The notes under the pieces are model-generated. The model saw only the letters and a list, made by a program, of their open reading frames with translations, did no database searches and had not been told where the DNA came from. A program made the position numbers and the translations under genes. Below are positions 15,661 to 22,420 of a stretch of DNA of 39,082 bases, in pieces. Each line of letters starts with the position of its first letter. Position 1 is the stretch's first letter. The stretch comes from JBOGEN01 sp050743265 (lineage in GTDB: Bacteria; Actinomycetota; Actinomycetes; JBOGEN01): positions 1 through 39,082 of the forward strand of contig JBOGEN010000209.1 in assembly GCA_050743265.1 (NCBI GenBank), in the 5' to 3' direction.

Positions 15661-18192
15661 ATGACACTGAGCGATCTCCTCCCGGACACGCCCGACCCCG
15701 ACGTCCTCTACGACACGTTCGCCGCCTGGGCCGCCGAGGCAGGCCTCGACCTGTACGCCCACCAGCAGGAGGCGCTGATCGAGGTCGTATCCGGGTCGCA
15801 CGTGATCCTCTCCACGCCCACGGGTTCCGGGAAGAGCCTCGTCGCCGCGGGCGCCCACTTCGCCGCCCTGGCCGAGGGCCGCCGGACGTTCTACACCGCC
15901 CCGATCAAGGCCCTGGTGAGCGAGAAGTTCTTCACGCTGGTGGACGTCTTCGGCGCCGAGAAGGTCGGCATGATGACCGGCGACGCCGCGGTGAACCCCG
16001 GTGCCCCGATCATCTGTGCCACGGCGGAGATCCTCGCCAACCTGGCGCTGCGCGAGGGCGCGAGCGCGGACGTGGGCCAGGTCGTCATGGACGAGTTCCA
16101 CTTCTACGCCGAGCCGGACCGCGGCTGGGCGTGGCAGGTGCCCCTGCTCGAGCTGCCGCAGGCCCAGTTCCTGCTCATGTCGGCGACCCTGGGCGACGTC
16201 TCGTTCTTCGAGAAGGACCTCACCCGGCGTACGGACCGCCCGACCGCCGTGGTCGCGCACCCGGAGCGACCCGTCCCCCTGCACTTCCGCTACGTGACGA
16301 TGCCGCTGCACGAGACGCTGGACGAGCTGCTCACGACCCACCAGGCCCCGGTGTACGTCGTGCACTTCACCCAGAAGGACGCGATCGAGCGTGCCCAGGC
16401 GCTCACGAGCGTGAACATGTGCACCCGGGCGGAGAAGGACGCGATCGCCGAGACACTCGGGCGGTTCCGGTTCTCCTCTGGCTTCGGGACGACGCTGTCC
16501 CGGCTGGTCCGCCACGGCATCGGCGTCCACCACGCCGGGATGCTCCCCAAGTACCGCCGGCTGGTGGAACGCCTGGCCCAGGCGGGACTGCTCAAGGTGA
16601 TCTGCGGGACGGACACGCTGGGCGTCGGCATCAACGTCCCGATCCGCACGGTGGTGCTCACCGGGCTGACAAAGTACGACGGCATCCGGACCCGGCACCT
16701 GCGGGCGCGGGAGTTCCACCAGATCTCCGGACGGGCCGGACGCGCAGGGTACGACACGGTGGGCCACGTCGTCGTCCAGGCGCCCGAGCACGACATCGAG
16801 AACGCGAAGGCGCTCGCCAAGGCCGGGGAGGACCCGAAGAAGCGCCGCAGGGTCGTCCGCAGGAAACCGCCGGAGGGGTTCGTCTCCTGGGGGCAGGGCA
16901 CGTTCGAACGCCTCGTGGCCGCGGACCCCGAGCCCCTGACGTCCCGGTTCCGGGTGAGCCACGCGATGCTGCTCAACGTGCTGGATCGCCCGGGCGACCC
17001 GTTCGCGGCGATGCGCCACCTGCTCGAGGAGAACCACGAGCCGCGCCCGGCCCAGCTGCGCCACATGAGGCACGCGCTCGCGGTGTACCGGGCACTGCGG
17101 GCCGCCGGCGTCGTCGAGCCCGTGGACCCCCCGGACGCCGACGGCCGCACCGTCCGGCTCACCGTCGACCTGCAGCCGGAGTTCGCGCTCAACCAGCCGC
17201 TGTCCCCGTTCGCGCTGGCCGCGATCGAGCTGCTCGACCGGGAGTCGCCCGCGTACGCGCTCGACGTGCTCTCGGTCGTCGAGGCCACGCTGGACGACCC
17301 CCGCCAGGTGCTCTCGGCCCAGCGGTACGAGGCCCGCGGCGAGGCGGTCGCCGCGCTGAAGGCGGAGGGCGTCGAGTACGACGAGCGGATGGAGATCCTC
17401 GAGGAGGTGACCCACCCGAAGCCGCTGGAGGACCTCCTCGAGGGAGCGTACGAGATCTACCGGCGCGGCCACCCGTGGGTTGCCGACCACACGCTCTCGC
17501 CGAAGGCGGTCGCCCGCGACATGTACGAGCGGGCGATGACCTTCGCCGAGTACGTCGGGCACTACCGGCTCGCCCGTGTCGAGGGGCTGGTGCTGCGCTA
17601 CCTCGCAGACACGTACAAGGCCCTGCTGCAGACCGTCCCCGACCACGCCAAGACCGACGACCTGCACGACCTCATCGCCTGGCTGGGCGAGCTGGTACGG
17701 CAGGTCGACTCGAGCCTGCTCGACGAGTGGGAGCGGCTGCGCGACCCCGACGAGGAGGAGCCGGAGGCCGGGACGACCCTGGCACGCGTCGACGACCGTC
17801 CGCCCCCGGTCACGTCCAATCGCCGGGCGTTCCGCGTGCTGGTCCGCAACGCGCTGTTCCGCCGGGTCGAGCTGGCCGCGCTGCGTCGGTGGGACGAGCT
17901 GGGTGGCCTGGACGCCGAGACCGGCTGGGACGCCGAGGCGTGGGCGGACGCGATCGAGGGGTACTTCGACGAGTACGAGTCCCTCGGCACCGGCCCGGAA
18001 GCCCGCGGCCCGGGCCTCCTCGTGATCGAGGCGGGCGAGGACCGCTGGCACGTCCGGCAGATCTTCGACGACCCGGCCGGCGACCACGACTGGGGCATCT
18101 CCGGCGAGGTCGACCTCGCCGCGTCGGACGAGGCCGGCGTCGCGGTGCTCCAGGTCACCCACGTGGGACCGCTCACCGGCCTGCCTGCCTGA
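15661..18192 (+). CDS. Ski2-like DEAD/DEAH-box helicase with DUF3516 C-terminus
   Basis: An 843-residue superfamily 2 helicase. The core shows TPTGSGKS (52-59), APIKALVSEK (Ia), DEFH (144-147) in place of DEAD/DEVH, SAT (174-176), HHAGMLPKYR, GTDTLGVGINVPIRTV and QISGRAGRAG. The C-terminal ~430 residues match the actinobacterial DUF3516 extension. Ski2/HelY-type enzymes unwind RNA, sometimes handing it to nucleases, but the role of this subfamily is not established. ATG 15661 has AGGA 4 bases upstream; earlier in-frame starts would run across trmB. A 14-bp stem terminator follows at 18240. Confidence 0.9.
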   Translation: MTLSDLLPDTPDPDVLYDTFAAWAAEAGLDLYAHQQEALIEVVSGSHVILSTPTGSGKSLVAAGAHFAALAEGRRTFYTAPIKALVSEKFFTLVDVFGAEKVGMMTGDAAVNPGAPIICATAEILANLALREGASADVGQVVMDEFHFYAEPDRGWAWQVPLLELPQAQFLLMSATLGDVSFFEKDLTRRTDRPTAVVAHPERPVPLHFRYVTMPLHETLDELLTTHQAPVYVVHFTQKDAIERAQALTSVNMCTRAEKDAIAETLGRFRFSSGFGTTLSRLVRHGIGVHHAGMLPKYRRLVERLAQAGLLKVICGTDTLGVGINVPIRTVVLTGLTKYDGIRTRHLRAREFHQISGRAGRAGYDTVGHVVVQAPEHDIENAKALAKAGEDPKKRRRVVRRKPPEGFVSWGQGTFERLVAADPEPLTSRFRVSHAMLLNVLDRPGDPFAAMRHLLEENHEPRPAQLRHMRHALAVYRALRAAGVVEPVDPPDADGRTVRLTVDLQPEFALNQPLSPFALAAIELLDRESPAYALDVLSVVEATLDDPRQVLSAQRYEARGEAVAALKAEGVEYDERMEILEEVTHPKPLEDLLEGAYEIYRRGHPWVADHTLSPKAVARDMYERAMTFAEYVGHYRLARVEGLVLRYLADTYKALLQTVPDHAKTDDLHDLIAWLGELVRQVDSSLLDEWERLRDPDEEEPEAGTTLARVDDRPPPVTSNRRAFRVLVRNALFRRVELAALRRWDELGGLDAETGWDAEAWADAIEGYFDEYESLGTGPEARGPGLLVIEAGEDRWHVRQIFDDPAGDHDWGISGEVDLAASDEAGVAVLQVTHVGPLTGLPA

Positions 18193-18239
18193 ACGGCGGA
18201 CTGGCGCCATGGCAGGGCAGCAGCACCACGCACGACGAT

Positions 18240-18271
18240 GAACGCCCCAGACCAGACGGTCCGGGGCGTTC
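18240..18271 (+). terminator. Strong terminator hairpin after the Ski2-like helicase
   Basis: A 14-bp stem with a single A-C mismatch (18240-18253 with 18258-18271) closes an AGAC loop, 47 bases past the helicase stop. It is symmetrical and could act on both strands. The same GAACGCCCC element recurs in the tmRNA terminator. Confidence 0.75.
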
Positions 18272-18318
18272 ATCAATCTGCGACGAGTCCTCGCACACTC
18301 TGCGAAGACCCCTGGTGG
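18240..18318. repeat. Left copy of the ~80-bp imperfect direct repeat flanking vapBC
   Basis: About 82% identical by hand alignment to 19445-19525. It begins GAACGCCCC, contains GAGTCCTCGC and TCTGCGAAGACCCC exactly as in the right copy, and ends TGGTGGGGTG. That end resembles the acceptor end of the tmRNA (TGGTGGAGGTG, plus strand) minus one base. The pair brackets the vapBC genes. Confidence 0.7.
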
Positions 18319-18334
18319 GGTGTTCGCAGATTGA
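18273..18334. repeat. 11-bp inverted repeat inside and beside the left repeat
   Basis: TCAATCTGCGA (18273-18283) and its exact reverse complement TCGCAGATTGA (18324-18334) are 40 bp apart. A related TCTGCGAAGA lies between them at 18300. The spacing suggests protein-binding arms rather than an RNA hairpin. Confidence 0.55.
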
Positions 18335-18467
18335 CGTTCGGCCAGGTCAGGGCCTGATGTGGGGAGCTTCCGTCAAGCTCGGCACCCGCCCGATGTGGAT
18401 CCGGCACCCGCACAACCCGCCGTGGGACCGACAGCATGCGAGCGACGTGACATCGGATGCGCGCCCT
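18335..18467. other. Non-coding gap between the left repeat and the vapC-like gene
   Basis: I see no convincing gene, terminator or promoter here. The stretch is slightly lower in G/C than the surrounding genes and includes several GATG-type words. Confidence 0.5.
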
Positions 18468-18914
18468 TCAGAACGCGACCACCTTGACGGGGGTGAGCCC
18501 CTGTTCCGCGAACCAGGACCAGTAGCCGTCGCGAGTCACCACGGGGCAGCCGAGCCGCTCGACCACGGCGAGGATCAGCGCGTCGCCGAGGGACAACGTG
18601 GGCGGCGGCTGCCCGCTCCGTCGCTGCTCGCCCGGGTTGGCCGCGGAGACCTCGAGCAGCTCGGCGGCGCGCACGAGGTCGGCGTCTACCGGGTGCTCGA
18701 CGGCAAACCCCTGGCCCGTGAGCACCGCGGCGATCTTTGGCCCGGAGGAGGCGTTGCCCTTCCGCCGAGCGATGTGGATCACCTCGGTCAGCGCTGGGCC
18801 GGGTAGCACGGGCTCTGCGTCCTCGGCGCGCAGCATGGCGTCGACCGCCTGCCACCGTGGCTCCTGGAGCACCCAGGTGAGCACGCTCGAGGAGTCGAGC
18901 GCGAACTGACTCAC
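18468..18914 (-). CDS. PIN-domain toxin, VapC-like RNase
   Basis: A 148-residue PIN-domain protein, the probable toxin of a type II toxin-antitoxin pair. The four acidic active-site residues are in place: Asp7 (FALDSSSV), Glu44 (ALTEVIHI), Asp111 (LSLGDALILAVVERLG) and Asp129 (PVVTRDGYW). VapC enzymes are Mg-dependent RNases that cut tRNA or rRNA to stop translation; the target here is unknown. Its GTG start overlaps the antitoxin stop codon (GTGA), so the two are translationally coupled. It has no frameshift and looks functional. The genes sit between the two ~80-bp repeats next to ssrA. Confidence 0.88.
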   Translation of the reverse strand: MSQFALDSSSVLTWVLQEPRWQAVDAMLRAEDAEPVLPGPALTEVIHIARRKGNASSGPKIAAVLTGQGFAVEHPVDADLVRAAELLEVSAANPGEQRRSGQPPPTLSLGDALILAVVERLGCPVVTRDGYWSWFAEQGLTPVKVVAF

Positions 18915-19267
18915 CGCCGGAGGCCCACGGCGGCGAGCAGATCCCCGGCGAGCTCGTCGTCCGACCGGGGGTCGGCGTCCGCGGCGACGTCAGCGTCGAT
19001 GCGGTCCTGGGCCCGCTCGTCCACCCGTCGATCCTCGTCCCGCGCAGCCCTGACATCAGCCGCGGAGTCACCCGCGTCCCCGCCGTGGTTGTCCGCCCAT
19101 AGGGACATGGCCAGCAGCCGTGGGGTCACCAGGTGCACCTGGCCCTCCTCCATGACAAACCGCACCCGGTCTCCAGGACCGATCCCCAGGATCCGGCGGA
19201 TCTCGGCCGGGATCACGACCCGGCCCTCCGCGCTGACCCTACTGTCAACTGCGTGCTGGTCTGCCAT
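18911..19267 (-). CDS. AbrB/SpoVT-fold antitoxin, VapB-like
   Basis: A 118-residue protein. Residues 8-45 form the swapped-hairpin AbrB DNA-binding domain (VSAEGRVVIPAEIRRILGIGPGDRVRFVMEEG). The C-terminal ~70 residues are very rich in Asp, Arg and Ala, longer than in most VapB proteins, and would wrap and neutralise the toxin. It precedes the toxin and overlaps it by 4 bp. ATG 19267 is preferred because a -10-like TATGAT sits 7 bases before it; in-frame ATGs at 19276 and 19279 would overlap that element. It probably represses its own operon, as VapB-type antitoxins do. Confidence 0.85.
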   Translation of the reverse strand: MADQHAVDSRVSAEGRVVIPAEIRRILGIGPGDRVRFVMEEGQVHLVTPRLLAMSLWADNHGGDAGDSAADVRAARDEDRRVDERAQDRIDADVAADADPRSDDELAGDLLAAVGLRR

Positions 19268-19274
19268 GCAAGCC

Positions 19275-19280
19275 ATCATA
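19275..19280 (-). promoter_or_regulatory. -10 element of a probable leaderless vapBC promoter
   Basis: TATGAT on the minus strand, 7 bases before the antitoxin ATG at 19267. This would place the transcript start at or next to the ATG. No ribosome site exists upstream of the ATG, and no strong -35 is visible. Leaderless mRNAs are common in Actinomycetota. Confidence 0.5.
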
Positions 19281-19444
19281 CGGCAGAACGGTCCGCGCCT
19301 GCCAGGGATTGACAAGGTGGTCCGGTGGAGTCCGATGCGGCCAAGGTCCGGTTTTTACCTATTGATGGAGAGTGCGGATGATCCACGCGATCCGCAAGCG
19401 GACGGCACGCCACCCAAAGGCGTCGCCCCCTACGCCAAAAGGCC

Positions 19445-19525
19445 GAACGCCCCGGACCACAGCAGTCCGGGCGCTCGTCATTCTTCGAAGAGTCCTCGCT
19501 CATTCTGCGAAGACCCCCTGGTTGG
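19445..19525. repeat. Right copy of the ~80-bp imperfect direct repeat, abutting ssrA
   Basis: Counterpart of 18240-18318, covering the tmRNA terminator and ending at the tmRNA 3' CCA end (19523). It also contains an internal near-direct repeat: TCATTCTTCGAAGA (19478-19491) and TCATTCTGCGAAGA (19500-19513), 22 bases apart. Confidence 0.7.
19448..19473 (-). terminator. tmRNA terminator hairpin
   Basis: On the minus strand, about 50 bases past the tmRNA 3' end, CGCCCGGAC pairs with GTCCGGGGCG (9 bp, one bulged base) around a 7-base loop. A TTTT follows 8 bases later. Confidence 0.65.
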
Positions 19526-19892
19526 TGGAGGTGGCGGGAATCGAACCCGCGTCCTTCGGCGTGGGGCCTGGGCTTCTCCGGGCGCAGCCTGCTGTGGTTT
19601 TCTCGGCCCCAGCGATCACGCAGGCAAGTCGCTGACGGGCTCAGTCGCTGTGAGGTGTCCCGCCTGGCCCCGCGACCGGGTCAGACGGTGGAGTCACCTA
19701 GCGATGCCAGACACCGGGCCGGTGACACTCCCGGGCTGACAGACTTCGTCCCTTACTCAGGCGGCAAGAGCGAAGTCGGTGCGCTTGGAATCGGCACCTA
19801 TTGGTTTGCAGGGAATGGTTAACGAGATCGTCCCTGCTGTCCTCGGCCCGCTTCCCCAGACTCGACGTCCGAAGTCGAGACCGTTCACCCCC
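19523..19892 (-). ncRNA. ssrA: Transfer-messenger RNA (tmRNA, 10Sa RNA)
   Basis: About 370 nt. The ends pair as a 7-bp acceptor stem, 5' GGGGGTG with 3' CACCTCC, followed by an encoded ACCA. The T arm GCGGGTTCGATTCCCGC is intact, and the 5' region has the tmRNA-typical CGACTTCGGACGTCGAG and GGGGAAGCG. The internal reading frame (19757-19795) encodes ADSKRTDFALAA and a TGA stop, with resume codon GCC. tmRNA with SmpB rescues ribosomes stalled on broken mRNA and tags the product for proteolysis. smpB lies 2 kb upstream on the same strand. The 3' end touches the right repeat around vapBC. Confidence 0.97.
19757..19795 (-). other. tmRNA tag-peptide reading frame
   Basis: Twelve codons plus TGA inside ssrA, encoding ADSKRTDFALAA. 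The terminal ALAA is the degron recognised by ClpXP-type proteases. A second stop-like codon (TAA) lies four bases after the TGA in another frame. Confidence 0.93.
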
Positions 19893-19937
19893 TGTGCAGT
19901 TGTGCCCCCATGATACCCGCCTCGGCAAAGCCCCTGG

Positions 19938-20870
19938 TCAGGCGACCTCGAGGACGATCTTGCCCTGGCCGTGACCGGACTGGACGATGCGGTGCGCCTC
20001 GGCCGCGTCCTGCAGGGGGAACGTCCGGGCCACGGGGACGCGCAGGCGCCCCTCGTCCACCATCCGGACGAGGGCGGCGAGCCCCACCGGGTCGGGCCGG
20101 ACGAACACGTACCGCGCGCCGAGCTGCGCGGCGACCGCAGGGTTCACCACCGTGGCGAACCGCCCCCTCGGGCCCAGCAGCTCCGGGGTGCGCTCGAGCG
20201 CCTCGCCGCCGACCAGGTCGAGCGCGGCGTCGACCCCGGCGGGGGCCAGCGTACGGACCCGGTCGACCAGGCCCTCTCCGTACTCGACCGGCTCGGCGCC
20301 GAGGTCGCGGAGGTACGCGTGGTTGCCGGCACTCGCGGTCCCGATCACCCGGGAGCCCAGGTGACGCCCGATCTGCACGGCCATCGAGCCGACACCGCCT
20401 GCCGCGGCGTGCACGAGCAGCGTCTCGTCCTCGACGACGCGCAGCGCCTGCAGCGCGGCCTGGTACGCGGTCAGCCCGGCCAGGGGCAGGCCCGCCGCCT
20501 CGACGAAGCCCACGCTGGTCGGCTTGTGGGCCAGGTGCCGCACGTGCGCGGACACGTACTCCGCGTACGTGCCGCCCTGGATGTGGTCCGCCCGCACGTA
20601 CCCCACGACCTCGTCACCGGGGGCGAACTCCCAGACGGCCGGGCCGACGGCTTCGACCACACCGGCGACGTCCCACCCCGGGACGAGCGGGAAGTGCGAG
20701 GGGAACGCCCCGTCGAGCCGTCCTTCGCGGATCTTGAAGTCGACCGGGTTCACCCCGGCGGCCCGGACCCGGACGAGCACGGAGTCCGGCCCGACCTTGG
20801 GGTCGGCCAGGTCCGTCCACTCGAGCGTCTCCGGTCCGCCGTACTGCCGGATCGCGATGCCCTTCACCAC
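19938..20870 (-). CDS. NADPH:quinone oxidoreductase-like, zinc-independent alcohol dehydrogenase family
   Basis: A 310-residue medium-chain dehydrogenase/reductase. The GroES-like domain (1-125) includes VRAAGVNPVDFKIREG, with no structural or catalytic zinc cysteines. The Rossmann domain has the NADPH-binding AAGGVG (156-161) and the following VQIGRHLG. Relatives reduce quinones or enals with NADPH in the cytoplasm; the substrate is not predictable. A GTG start (20870) follows a GAGGGGG ribosome site. It is downstream of the amidohydrolase on the same strand with a 36-bp gap, probably co-transcribed, and ends 45 bp before the tmRNA 5' end. Confidence 0.9.
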   Translation of the reverse strand: MVKGIAIRQYGGPETLEWTDLADPKVGPDSVLVRVRAAGVNPVDFKIREGRLDGAFPSHFPLVPGWDVAGVVEAVGPAVWEFAPGDEVVGYVRADHIQGGTYAEYVSAHVRHLAHKPTSVGFVEAAGLPLAGLTAYQAALQALRVVEDETLLVHAAAGGVGSMAVQIGRHLGSRVIGTASAGNHAYLRDLGAEPVEYGEGLVDRVRTLAPAGVDAALDLVGGEALERTPELLGPRGRFATVVNPAVAAQLGARYVFVRPDPVGLAALVRMVDEGRLRVPVARTFPLQDAAEAHRIVQSGHGQGKIVLEVA

Positions 20871-20906
20871 GTCCCCCTCGTGCCACGGGAGTTGTCCTGC
20901 CGTTGT

Positions 20907-21875
20907 TCACTCGGGATCGTCCCCGGCTTCGGTAGAGGGAAACCGTACCGAGGCAGACATCCTGGCGTCCCGGGCACCGCGGGCGCCCTCGACCGCCCCG
21001 TCCAGGCCGAACAGCCGCACCGCGTTGTCGTGGCACACCCGCCGGAGCCAGTCGTCGCCGAGGTCCAGCCGTACGAGCGCCTCGACCTGGTGGGCGTAGG
21101 CGTACGGGATGTTCGGGAAGTCGGAGCCGAACAGCACCCGGTCGCCCAGGTCGGCCAGCCGGGCGCGAAGCGCGGGCGAGGACGGCATCACGTCCTCCAT
21201 GAAGTCGGTGAAGGCCATCGTGGTGTCGAGGTGGACGCGCTCGTACCGCGAGGCCAGGTCGGCGAACGCGTCGTACTCGGGCGCGCCCATGTGCGCCACC
21301 ACGGCGACGAGCCGCGGGTGGCGGGCCAGCACCTCGGCGAAGACGGCGGGTCCGGTGAACTCCCCCGGCGTCGGCCCCGACCCGCAGTGCACGACCACCG
21401 GCGTACCCGACTCGGCCAGCGTCCCCCATACCTCGTCGAGCAGCGGGTCGCGCGGGTCGTACGCCCCCACCTGCACGTGCGCCTTGAACACCCGCGCCCC
21501 GCCGCGCAGCGCCTCGGCCACGTACGCGCCCGCACCGTTCTCGGGATAGAACGTGGCCGAGTGCAGGCAGTCCGGCGTACGGGCCGCGAAGTCCGCGGCC
21601 CAGGCGTTGAGCCACCGGGCCATGTCACGCTTGTGCGGGTAGAGGAGCGAGGTGAACGCTCGGGCGCCGAGCGACCGCAGGTGGGCGATCCGCGCCTCCT
21701 CACTGCGCCGGTACAGGATCGGCCAGGCACGCCCGCTCCGCCGCTCGGCACCGTCGAAGTACGCCCACACCTTCTCGAGGACGCGCCGCGGCATGAAGTG
21801 CGTGTGTACGTCCACGCAGCCGGGCAGCCCGAGCGCCTGCCAGACCGCCGGGACGTCCTCGTCGCGTCCCGGCAC
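20907..21875 (-). CDS. Amidohydrolase family protein (amidohydrolase_2 type)
   Basis: A 322-residue TIM-barrel metal hydrolase or decarboxylase. Metal-binding motifs visible are DVHTHF (His24 and His26), VVVHCGSG, VAHMGAPE and the late GSDFPNIPY with the barrel Asp. This pattern fits the amidohydrolase_2 group, which includes decarboxylases such as ACMSD relatives as well as lactonases and amidases. I cannot choose a substrate. The GTG start lies 8 bp after the smpB stop, so it is in the smpB operon. The last ~30 residues (ARGARDARMSASVRFPSTEAGDDPE) look unstructured. Confidence 0.87.
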   Translation of the reverse strand: MPGRDEDVPAVWQALGLPGCVDVHTHFMPRRVLEKVWAYFDGAERRSGRAWPILYRRSEEARIAHLRSLGARAFTSLLYPHKRDMARWLNAWAADFAARTPDCLHSATFYPENGAGAYVAEALRGGARVFKAHVQVGAYDPRDPLLDEVWGTLAESGTPVVVHCGSGPTPGEFTGPAVFAEVLARHPRLVAVVAHMGAPEYDAFADLASRYERVHLDTTMAFTDFMEDVMPSSPALRARLADLGDRVLFGSDFPNIPYAYAHQVEALVRLDLGDDWLRRVCHDNAVRLFGLDGAVEGARGARDARMSASVRFPSTEAGDDPE

Positions 21876-21883
21876 CGGCGCGG

Positions 21884-22360
21884 TCAGGAGACGCCCTTGA
21901 CGCGTCGGCCGAACTCGCGCGCGATCTCGCGCTTCGCCTGCCTCTCGGCGAGCGCCTGGCGCTTGTCGTGCTGCTTCTTGCCGCGGGCGAGCGCGATCTC
22001 GACCTTGGCCTTGCCGTCGGTGAAGTACAGCGAGAGCGGGATCAGGGTGAGCCCGGTCTCCTGGGTCTTGCCGATCAGCCGGACGATCTCCTGCCGGTGC
22101 AGCAGCAGCTTGCGGGGACGCCGGGGCTCGTGGTTCGTCCAGGTGCCCTGGGTGTACTCGGGGATGTGCACGCCCTGCAGCCAGGCCTCCCCGTCCTTGA
22201 CCAGGGCGTAGCCGTCCGTCAGCGAGGCCCGGCCGGCGCGCAGCGACTTGACCTCGGTACCGGTGAGCACGAGCCCGGCCTCGTAGGTGTCCTCGATGTG
22301 GTAGTCGTGCCGCGCCTTCTTGTTCTGGGCGATGATCTTGCGCCCGCGTTCGCGTGCCAT
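21884..22360 (-). CDS. smpB: SsrA-binding protein SmpB
   Basis: A 158-residue SmpB, the obligate tmRNA partner, which binds the tRNA-like domain and fits it into the stalled ribosome's A site. Typical blocks are visible: the N-terminal IIAQNKKARHDYHIEDTYEAGLVLTGTEVKSLRAGRASL, the middle HIPEYTQG, and a basic C-terminal tail (LARGKKQHDKRQALAERQAKREIAREFGRRVKG) that enters the mRNA channel. The length is normal. The ssrA gene itself is on the same strand 2 kb downstream, separated by an amidohydrolase and an oxidoreductase. The start is ATG 22360. Confidence 0.97.
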   Translation of the reverse strand: MARERGRKIIAQNKKARHDYHIEDTYEAGLVLTGTEVKSLRAGRASLTDGYALVKDGEAWLQGVHIPEYTQGTWTNHEPRRPRKLLLHRQEIVRLIGKTQETGLTLIPLSLYFTDGKAKVEIALARGKKQHDKRQALAERQAKREIAREFGRRVKGVS

Positions 22361-22420
22361 GTGTGCGTCGTCGTCCCTCGCCTGCGTGGTTGGGTGCGCG
22401 TCTCAGCCGGTCAGCCCGTC

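Noticed and set aside
15567..18806. Very long open frames on both strands across the Ski2-like helicase
   Set aside because: They are Arg/Gly/Pro-rich shadows caused by high G/C; the helicase frame carries all the motifs.
19372..19635. Small plus-strand open frame crossing the tmRNA end
   Set aside because: Its VEVAGIEPAS-type segment is the antisense of the tmRNA T arm and is a common false gene call.
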